In this document: piece by piece, positions 58,050-64,000 of the stretch
How the letters are laid out: the number at the start of each line of letters is the position of its first letter
Numbering within the stretch: the first letter of the stretch is position 1
Origin: Thiohalomonas sp963783235
GTDB taxonomy: Bacteria; Pseudomonadota; Gammaproteobacteria; Thiohalomonadales; Thiohalomonadaceae
Direction: 5' to 3'
NCBI GenBank assembly: GCA_963783235.1
Contig: CAWAMN010000001.1
Span: 1,302,001 to 1,366,000 of the forward strand
Length of the DNA stretch: 64,000 nucleotides
The notes under the pieces: model-generated
Told to the model about the DNA's origin: nothing
Database searches by the model: none
Seen by the model: the letters and a program-made list of their open reading frames with translations, nothing else
Position numbers and translations under genes: made by a program

Positions 58050-59316
58050 TTCCGTTCCCCACCAGACGACCGAAGCTTGAGGCCATGGCCTCTTCCGCCG
58101 GCCGTTCCGCATGTTTTTGCATCAGGGCGACGCTTCGCGCCACCAGATTGTTGGCTCGGGCCGGATGCAGGTCTTCGGGTACCCTTTGCCCGTCGCTCAC
58201 GTAGGCGACCGGCAGTTGATTCTGGATAATGACCGACAGGGCTTCACCCAGACCGGTGGTCTCATCCACCTTGGTCAGAACGCAACCGTCCAGCTGTATG
58301 TTGCCAAAGGCGCGTACCGTCTCCTCCAGTGCAGCCCGCTGGGTGGTGGTGGAGAGCACGGCGTAGGTGCGGATAGGCACGCTCGCCTCCTCAAACATCG
58401 CGAACTGCTCGGTCAGGCGCATATCGCGCTGACTCATGCCGGCGGTATCCACCAGAACCAGCGACTTGTCGCGGAGGCTCCACAGGATCTCGCGAAGCTC
58501 TTCGGCATCGTTCGCCAAGTGGACCGGTACGCCGAGGATGCTGCCGAAGGTACGCAACTGCTGGTGGGCGCCGATGCGGTAGCTATCGGTCGTCACCAGG
58601 GCCAAACGCTGTTTCCCGTGGCGCAGGGCATAGCGGGCCGCCAACTTCGCCACGGTGGTGGTCTTCCCGACCCCGGTCGGCCCCACCATGGCCACCACGC
58701 CGCCCTGGTTGAGGATGTCGTCACCGGTGACCGGGACCCGCTGTGCCAGCAGGCCGAGACACTGGCGCCAGGTGTTCTCGATGTTACCGGCATGGGGGAC
58801 GCCGTCGGCGAGTTGTCGACACAGCTCGGAACTCAACCCGAGCCGCGTGAGTCGCTCCAGCAGGTTCGTCCGCATCGGGTTACTCCGGCGGGCCTCCCCC
58901 CAGGCCAGCCCGGTGAGCTGGCTTTCGAGGAGAGTGCGCAGGGTTTTGATCTCTTCGCGCATCGCCACCAGACTCGGGTCCTGCGACCACTCGACCTTGG
59001 GCTCCGGCTCACGCTGCGGCGGCATTTCAAACAGGGATTCAATGGTGGCGCCCGGTTCGTTTTCCGGCTGCGCCCCGGCGGATTCCTGCCACGCGCCATC
59101 GACGGGCGAACCGGGCTCCGGCCGCTTGGGCTCTTCCCCGCGCGTTTCGCTCGCCATCCGGGTCACCAGCTCCGCCTCATAATCGATGGCGGCGACGATT
59201 TCGACACCGCCCTCCACCCGACGATTGGAGAGGATCACGGCATCGGGGCCCTGCGCCTCCCGAACCAACCGGATGGCGTGGCGCATGTCTGAAGCGAAAT
59301 AGCGTTTTATCTTCAT
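58042..59316 (-). CDS. flhF: FlhF, SRP-like GTPase for flagellar placement
   Basis: 424 residues. N-terminal B domain (MKIKRYFASDMRHAIRLVRE, ILSNRRVEGGVEIVAAIDYE), a Pro/Glu linker at about 65-115, the helical N domain, and the NG-type GTPase: VAMVGPTGVGKTTTVAKLAA near 211, LVTTDSYRIGAHQQLRTFGS near 243, LVLVDTAGMSQRDMRL near 293, and LTKVDETTGLGEALSVIIQN near 357. Marks the pole for the first flagellar parts. Between flhA (41-base gap) and fleN (overlap). Confidence 0.95.
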   Translation of the reverse strand: MKIKRYFASDMRHAIRLVREAQGPDAVILSNRRVEGGVEIVAAIDYEAELVTRMASETRGEEPKRPEPGSPVDGAWQESAGAQPENEPGATIESLFEMPPQREPEPKVEWSQDPSLVAMREEIKTLRTLLESQLTGLAWGEARRSNPMRTNLLERLTRLGLSSELCRQLADGVPHAGNIENTWRQCLGLLAQRVPVTGDDILNQGGVVAMVGPTGVGKTTTVAKLAARYALRHGKQRLALVTTDSYRIGAHQQLRTFGSILGVPVHLANDAEELREILWSLRDKSLVLVDTAGMSQRDMRLTEQFAMFEEASVPIRTYAVLSTTTQRAALEETVRAFGNIQLDGCVLTKVDETTGLGEALSVIIQNQLPVAYVSDGQRVPEDLHPARANNLVARSVALMQKHAERPAEEAMASSFGRLVGNGNV

Positions 59317-59357
59317 GCCGTCGTCCCCTGGCGTACCGGTTCGGTACGCTCACTCAC

Positions 59358-61484
59358 TCAGTTGTTGTTACCCACCGTGGCCACGATCCTGAGCTGCTTG
59401 TCGTCCGGAACTTCGTTGTACGACAGTACATGCAGGCCCGGGATCGTATGCCGGACAAAACGCGCCAGCAGTTCGCGCAACGGCGGCGAGGTCAACAGAA
59501 TCGGCGTCTTGCCCTGTGCCTCGACTTGCTGGGCGCTGTCGACCAGTCCCTGGTGCAGGCGCTCGGCCAAACCAGGCTCGATGCCTCCTCCCTCCTGGGA
59601 GCCTTGCATGGTTTGAAGCAACATCTGTTCCAGATCCGGAGAAAGTGTGACGACCTCCAAAGATTGCTGTAATCCATTGATTTTCTGAATAATCATGCGG
59701 CCGAGTGCGACGCGTACCTGCGCCGTCAAATTGCCGGCATCCTGGGTATGGGGCGCATTTTCCGCCAAACTTTCGGCGATGCTGCGCATATCGCGAATGG
59801 GAATGCCTTCGGCGAGCAGGTTCTGAAGCACCTTGACCACGGTACCCAACGGCAGCATCTTCGGCACCAAATCCTCGACCAGCTTCGGTGTACTCTTGGC
59901 CAGTTGATCCAGCAGCTTCTGGACCTCTTCATGGCCCAGCAGCTCATGGGCGTGGCTCTGGAGGAGTTGCGACAGGTGGGTGGCAACCACCGTGTTGGGA
60001 TCCACTACGGTGTAGCCGAGGCTCTGGGCCTGATCCCGCTGGGAGGCGTCGATCCAGACAGCATCGAGCCCAAAAGCCGGATCCTTGCCGGCAAGACCAT
60101 CCAGAGTGCCGTAAACCTGACCCGGATTAATGGCCATCTCACGGTCCGGATGGATCTCCGTCTCCCCCACGGTCACCCCCATCAGGGTGATGCGGTAGGC
60201 GCTGGGCGGCAGGTCCAGATTGTCACGGATATGCACCGGCGGGACCAGAAAACCCAGTTCCTGCGAGAGCTTCTTGCGCACGCCCTTGATGCGGGCCATC
60301 AGCTCTCCGCCCTGATTTTTGTCGACCAGCGGAATGAGGCGGTAGCCCACTTCCAGTCCCACCGGGTCCACCAGCGGCACGTCATCCCAGGTCAGCTCCT
60401 TGAGTTCACCGCTCGGCTGCTCCGCCTGTATTGCCCGGCTCTGTTCCGCCTCGCGCTCCCGGGTTTCGTACTGCTGTCGGCGCTGGCGTATCAGGAACCA
60501 GGCGCCGCCACCGGCTGCGGCGGCGAACAGCAGGAACGGCAGGTTGGGCATACCGGGAATCAGCCCCATGATGAACAGCGCGCCCGCAGTGACCACGAGG
60601 GCCTGCGGATTATTGAACAGCTGTCCGAATATCTGCTGCCCCATATCCCCTTCACTGGAGACGCGGGTGACAATGATGCCGGCGGCGGTGGAGAGCACCA
60701 GAGAGGGGATCTGCGCCACCAGGCCGTCGCCGATCGTCAGCAGCGTGTAGACCTGGGCCGCGCCGCCCTCGCCCCCCACCGGCATTCCGTGCTGGAGACT
60801 ACCGATCGCAAGTCCCCCGATGACATTCAGCAAAGTGATCAGAATGCCGGCCACCGCATCGCCGCGGACGAACTTGCTGGCACCGTCCATGGACCCGTAG
60901 AAGTCGGCCTCCGCGCCAATGTCATCGCGCCGTCGTTTGGCCTCATCCTGGTCGATGTACCCCGCATTCAGATCGGCATCGATGGCCATCTGCTTGCCGG
61001 GCATGGCGTCCAGAGTGAAACGGGCGGTGACCTCCGAGATGCGCCCGGCGCCCTTGGTGACCACCACAAAATTGATGATCACCAAAATGACGAACACCAC
61101 CAGACCCACGGCGTAGTTACCGCCGACCACGAAGTTGCCGAAGGATTTGATGACCTGTCCGGCGGCATCCGGTCCGGTGTGCCCGTTGAGCAGGACGACG
61201 CGGGTCGAGGCGACATTCAGGGCCAGACGCAACAGAGTCGCCACCAGCAGCACGGCGGGAAAGACGGCGAAGTCCATGGGCCGCCGTGAGTAGATGGCCA
61301 CCAGCAGCACCATCAGGGAGAGGGAGATATTAAAGGTAAAGAATACATCCAACAGAAACGGAGGCAGCGGCAGCACCACCATCGCCAGTAATACCAGCAC
61401 GATGATGGGCACCCCGAAACCGCTGCGTGCCAGGTTTGCGACCAGAGTCAGCCACCCGCCCGATTGTGCTTGTGCCTCCGCCAT
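59358..61484 (-). CDS. flhA: Flagellar export gate protein FlhA
   Basis: 708 residues. About eight membrane helices in the first 330 residues (VPIIVLVLLAMVVLPLPPFL, FFTFNISLSLMVLLVAIYSR, VVFVILVIINFVVVTKGAGR), with the conserved cytoplasmic FHIPEP-type loop (SEVTARFTLDAMPGKQMAID, EAKRRRDDIGAEADFYGSMD). The large cytoplasmic domain from about 340 binds export chaperone-substrate pairs; LLTSPPLRELLARFVRHTIP near the end is typical. Ribosome site TAGGAG 11 bases from the start. The gene has its own intergenic leader of 254 bases, with a candidate promoter and a REP-like repeat, so it may start a new transcript. Confidence 0.96.
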   Translation of the reverse strand: MAEAQAQSGGWLTLVANLARSGFGVPIIVLVLLAMVVLPLPPFLLDVFFTFNISLSLMVLLVAIYSRRPMDFAVFPAVLLVATLLRLALNVASTRVVLLNGHTGPDAAGQVIKSFGNFVVGGNYAVGLVVFVILVIINFVVVTKGAGRISEVTARFTLDAMPGKQMAIDADLNAGYIDQDEAKRRRDDIGAEADFYGSMDGASKFVRGDAVAGILITLLNVIGGLAIGSLQHGMPVGGEGGAAQVYTLLTIGDGLVAQIPSLVLSTAAGIIVTRVSSEGDMGQQIFGQLFNNPQALVVTAGALFIMGLIPGMPNLPFLLFAAAAGGGAWFLIRQRRQQYETREREAEQSRAIQAEQPSGELKELTWDDVPLVDPVGLEVGYRLIPLVDKNQGGELMARIKGVRKKLSQELGFLVPPVHIRDNLDLPPSAYRITLMGVTVGETEIHPDREMAINPGQVYGTLDGLAGKDPAFGLDAVWIDASQRDQAQSLGYTVVDPNTVVATHLSQLLQSHAHELLGHEEVQKLLDQLAKSTPKLVEDLVPKMLPLGTVVKVLQNLLAEGIPIRDMRSIAESLAENAPHTQDAGNLTAQVRVALGRMIIQKINGLQQSLEVVTLSPDLEQMLLQTMQGSQEGGGIEPGLAERLHQGLVDSAQQVEAQGKTPILLTSPPLRELLARFVRHTIPGLHVLSYNEVPDDKQLRIVATVGNNN

Positions 61485-61534
61485 CGAATCAAAACTCCTA
61501 ACGTCTAACCCGGACTCATCGCCGGGCGGACAAA

Positions 61535-61563
61535 AATGATTGTAAATCCGGGAACGTCGTCAA
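61535..61563 (-). promoter_or_regulatory. Possible sigma-70 promoter of flhA
   Basis: Minus strand TTGACG (61563-61558), 17-base spacer, ATCATT (61540-61535), about 45 bases before the flhA start. The -35 box is good, the -10 weak. No sigma-54 box (GG-N10-GC) was recognised. Confidence 0.35.
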
Positions 61564-61650
61564 TCCGCTACCCACTTTTCTTTCATTTGCCCACTAAATA
61601 GATGCTCCGAAATGGTATCCAGTCACCTCCATATCCGAATCCTGGCTGCT

Positions 61651-61710
61651 GGTAGGAGCCCCGCGCGGGGGCGATTGCCGACCCTATCGCGGCGACGCGC
61701 CGCTCCTACC
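61651..61710. repeat. REP-like element between flhB and flhA
   Basis: GGTAGGAGC at the left and GCTCCTACC at the right frame two small hairpins, CCCCGCGCGGGG and GCGGCG/CGCCGC, joined by CGATTGCCGACCCTATC. This is the common REP pattern of pseudomonads and xanthomonads (GTAGGAGC...GCTCCTAC). A single copy in this window. Confidence 0.85.
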
Positions 61711-61738
61711 CGGGTGGATACGAATTTGGAACACGTAT

Positions 61739-62887
61739 TTAGTCCGGGTCATGCCGCAGATCGTCCGGGATCGGCAATTCCTCGACATTCAACTGCGGTG
61801 TCCTGGCCTCGCGGTTGTAAACCGGCCCATTCTTGAGGTGGAAGACATAAGCCAGTACCTGGGCCACCGCGCGGTAGAGGCCCGCCGGGATCGGTTGGTC
61901 GAGCTCCGTGCTGTAGAAAATGGCCCGAGCCAAGGGCGGCGCCGACAGGACCGGCACGTCGTTCTCCTGGGCGATATTGCGGATTTTCAGGGCCAGCATA
62001 TCGGAGCCTTTGGCGACGACGACCGGCGCATCCATTCCGTCCTGTTCATAGCGCAGTGCCACGGCATAGTGGGTCGGGTTCGTCACCACCACATCGGCCT
62101 CGGGCACCGACTCCATCATCCGGCGCTGTGCCGCATCGAACTGGATCTGGCGCTGCCGACGCTTGACCTCGGGGCTGCCGTCGGTCTGCTTGCGCTCCTC
62201 CTTGACCTCCTGCTTGGTCATCTTCAGCTGGCGCTTGTGGTCCCACATCTGAAACGGCACGTCGATAAGGACCACCACGATAAGAGCACTGCTGAGGATC
62301 AGAAAGGCCCACAACAGCAGATCCGCCGTGTGCGCCAGGGCCTGATCGAGCGGTTCGCCGCCGAGACCGAGAAACTCGTTCTGCTGAATGATAAGCAGGC
62401 CGATCGCCGCCGTGCCCACCAGGAAGAACTTGGCCATTCCCTTGAAGAGCTCAACGACACCACGCCAGCCGAAAACCCGCTTCAGTCCCTTGATCGGGTC
62501 GAGTTTGTCCAGCTTTATCGCTATCGCGGATGCGGTGAAATTCCAACCCGAGAGCGCCACATTGGAGATGATCGCCGCCACCACCATCGCGACCAGAAAC
62601 GGCACGAGGCCCAGCAAGGCCTGGGTCACCGAATCCAGGAAGTAGACGGGCAGGTTGGCGACATTCGAGAGATCCTCACGGGTCAGAATGAAGCGGCTTC
62701 GCATGATGTCCAGAAGCGATTCGACGATGCCCTCCCCCGCCATCAGGAACACGGTCGCCGCCACCAGCAGCCCGGCAAGTGTCGTCAGCTCGCGGGATCG
62801 GGGAACCTGACCCTTTTGGCGGGCGTCTTCAAGACGCTTGCCTGTGGGCTCCTCTGAACGCTCCTGACCATCGGAATTCTCGGCCAT
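61739..62887 (-). CDS. flhB: Flagellar export switch protein FlhB
   Basis: 382 residues. N-terminal cytoplasmic stretch (SEEPTGKRLEDARQKGQVPR), four membrane helices at about 30-50, 90-110, 145-165 and 185-205, then the cytoplasmic domain with the self-cleaving motif in EADVVVTNPTHYAVALRYEQ near 270. After cleavage it changes export from hook to filament parts, together with FliK. Its tail (ENDVPVLSAPPLARAIFYST, VAQVLAYVFHLKN) is what the small gene at 46878 copies. One base from fliR. Confidence 0.96.
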   Translation of the reverse strand: MAENSDGQERSEEPTGKRLEDARQKGQVPRSRELTTLAGLLVAATVFLMAGEGIVESLLDIMRSRFILTREDLSNVANLPVYFLDSVTQALLGLVPFLVAMVVAAIISNVALSGWNFTASAIAIKLDKLDPIKGLKRVFGWRGVVELFKGMAKFFLVGTAAIGLLIIQQNEFLGLGGEPLDQALAHTADLLLWAFLILSSALIVVVLIDVPFQMWDHKRQLKMTKQEVKEERKQTDGSPEVKRRQRQIQFDAAQRRMMESVPEADVVVTNPTHYAVALRYEQDGMDAPVVVAKGSDMLALKIRNIAQENDVPVLSAPPLARAIFYSTELDQPIPAGLYRAVAQVLAYVFHLKNGPVYNREARTPQLNVEELPIPDDLRHDPD

Positions 62888-62888
62888 A

Positions 62889-63671
62889 TCAACCGACCCC
62901 TCCCGACAGAATGCGGCTGATCAGCTCGTATCCCAGCTCCAGTACCGTGCCAAACTGCGGCACCATGGAGGGCAGGGAGATCATCAGAATGGCAAACCCC
63001 ATGATGATGAAGACCGGGAAGCCGATAGAGAAGATATTCAATTGCGGGGCCGCTTTGGCCATCACGCCGAAGGCGATCTTGACCACCAGCAACGAGGCAA
63101 TGGTCGGCAGCGCCAGCCAGAGGCTTGCGGCAAACATCTCCTTGCCCCAGGACGCGATGGCCCAGAAGCCGCCCCGGACTAAACCATCCGGGGCTATGGG
63201 CAGAATGCGAAAACTCTCCACGAGCATTTGGATCAGGATCAGATGCCCATTCATCACCAGAAAAAGCAGCGTGGTCAGCATCAGCAGCAGCTGGGAGACA
63301 ACCGGCACCTGCAAGCCGTTCTGCGGGTCCATCATGGAGGCGAAGCCCAGGCCCATCTGCATGGCGAGAATCTGGCCGCCCGTGACCACGGCGGAAAACA
63401 CCAGCTGAAGAGCAAATCCCATCGCCACTCCGATAAGGATCTGCTGGAAAATAATCAACAGCGCGTCAAGGCTGAAGGGGTCGACCGCCGGCACCTCCGA
63501 CAGAACCGGGGCCACGACCAACGTAATGGCCAGCGCCAGGATCAGCCGCACCCGCACCGGAACGAGATTGCCGCTGGTAACCGGGGCCGCCATCACCAGT
63601 GCCCCGATACGGAAAAACGGCCATAAGAAGGAGCCCACCCATGCCGTGATTTCCGCCGCCGTAAAATGCAT
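62889..63671 (-). CDS. fliR: Flagellar export gate protein FliR
   Basis: 260 residues with about six membrane helices (FFRIGALVMAAPVTSGNLVP, RLILALAITLVVAPVL, IFQQILIGVAMGFALQLVFS, VSQLLLMLTTLLFLVMNGHL). Part of the FliPQR core of the export gate. Motif GMGFASMMDPQNG-like segment (LGFASMMDPQNGLQVPVVSQ) is family-typical. Between flhB (1-base gap) and fliQ (4-base gap), so cotranslated. Confidence 0.95.
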   Translation of the reverse strand: MHFTAAEITAWVGSFLWPFFRIGALVMAAPVTSGNLVPVRVRLILALAITLVVAPVLSEVPAVDPFSLDALLIIFQQILIGVAMGFALQLVFSAVVTGGQILAMQMGLGFASMMDPQNGLQVPVVSQLLLMLTTLLFLVMNGHLILIQMLVESFRILPIAPDGLVRGGFWAIASWGKEMFAASLWLALPTIASLLVVKIAFGVMAKAAPQLNIFSIGFPVFIIMGFAILMISLPSMVPQFGTVLELGYELISRILSGGVG

Positions 63672-63675
63672 GCGC

Positions 63676-63945
63676 CTAACCGATTAACATCGGGATTTCC
63701 CCGAACAGGCGTCTGGTGAAATCCAGGAGGATTTGCAGCATCCAGGAACCGGCGATGATGAGCACGGCGAGCGTGACCAGGATCTTCGGGATGAAGCTCA
63801 AGGTCATTTCGTTAATGGAGGTGGCAGCCTGAAACATCGCCACCAACAGGCCGGTAGCGAGTGCCGGCAGAAGAACGATCATAATCAGCAGCAGGATGAC
63901 CCAGAGTGCCTGTTGGAAGACCGTCAGAACCGTCTCGGGTGTCAT
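63676..63945 (-). CDS. fliQ: Flagellar export gate protein FliQ
   Basis: 89 residues, two membrane helices: VILLLIMIVLLPALATGLLV and ILVTLAVLIIAGSWMLQILL, with the conserved MFQAATSINEMTLSFIPKIL between them. Full length. Forms the export gate core with FliP and FliR. 12 bases after the fliP stop; ribosome site AAGGAGG directly before the start. Confidence 0.95.
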   Translation of the reverse strand: MTPETVLTVFQQALWVILLLIMIVLLPALATGLLVAMFQAATSINEMTLSFIPKILVTLAVLIIAGSWMLQILLDFTRRLFGEIPMLIG

Positions 63946-63957
63946 GGCGCGCCTCCT

Positions 63958-64000
63958 TCAGGATCCCACATAGAAACTGGAAGCCAGGGTACTCATGACC
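63958..64000 (-). CDS. fliP: FliP, flagellar export gate protein (last 13 residues)
   Basis: The minus strand at the window edge codes VMSTLASSFYVGS and a TGA, the conserved C-terminus of FliP (LASSFYxS). This fits the fixed gene order fliP-fliQ-fliR. Everything upstream lies outside the window. Confidence 0.8.
   Translation of the reverse strand, partial: VMSTLASSFYVGS

Overview
The window looks like the chromosome of a motile, Gram-negative gammaproteobacterium with high GC content, perhaps from the Chromatiales/Ectothiorhodospiraceae area. That placement is an inference from gene content and order, not from a marker gene. The order metZ-purF-cvpA-dedD-folC-accD-(trpAB)-trpF-truA-fimV-usg-asd-leuB-leuD-leuC-lysR is, from memory, the order of the Pseudomonas aeruginosa metZ-to-leuC region, with trpBA placed between trpF and accD. 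No rRNA, tRNA, CRISPR array, prophage or transposase gene was seen.

Layout. 1-4.4 kb: 3' end of lpxH, a secreted unknown protein, a DUF455 ferritin-like protein, a glycerate kinase and a methyltransferase. 4.4-5.8 kb: metZ behind a clear sigma-70 promoter, a SAM-II riboswitch and an intrinsic terminator. 5.9-10.1 kb: an RND efflux pair. 10.4-29 kb: biosynthetic block for purines, folate, fatty acids, Trp, Asp-family and Leu, with truA and fimV. 29-41 kb: LysR regulator, PiuC-like dioxygenase, an MFS carrier, aroC, a pyruvyl-transferase-like gene paired with an FAD oxidoreductase, a broken hemN, prmB and mog. 41-45.5 kb: DUF481 protein, the three-gene AmmeMemoRadiSam set and a GYF-pentapeptide membrane protein. 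45.5-64 kb: flagellar and chemotaxis genes. A fliK/flhB2-like pair converges on a long reverse-strand block: fliP-fliQ-fliR-flhB-flhA-flhF-fleN-fliA-cheY-cheZ-cheA-cheB-motC-motD-parC-parP-cheW-DUF2802. It covers export gate, flagellar placement and number, sigma-28, the chemosensory core, polar array placement and a second stator.

The most unusual content lies between genes. Five small elements (E1-E5, 140-311 bp) carry terminal inverted repeats and are flanked by YTAG. Three of them abut a gene exactly at its TAG stop codon. E1 and E3 contain hairpins that share a scaffold while their stems change in compensating pairs. A second family is built from tandem 9-base units (CACGGGGA-type or CACAGAG-type) facing an inverted copy, and fills many gene boundaries, above all in the leu-asd region. 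There are also a REP-like element, two copies of another structured repeat, and a 41-bp direct repeat.

Three genes carry single-base frameshifts although the protein is conserved on both sides: leuC (one), cheB (one) and hemN (about seven within 620 bp). Sequencing or assembly error is as likely as real decay.
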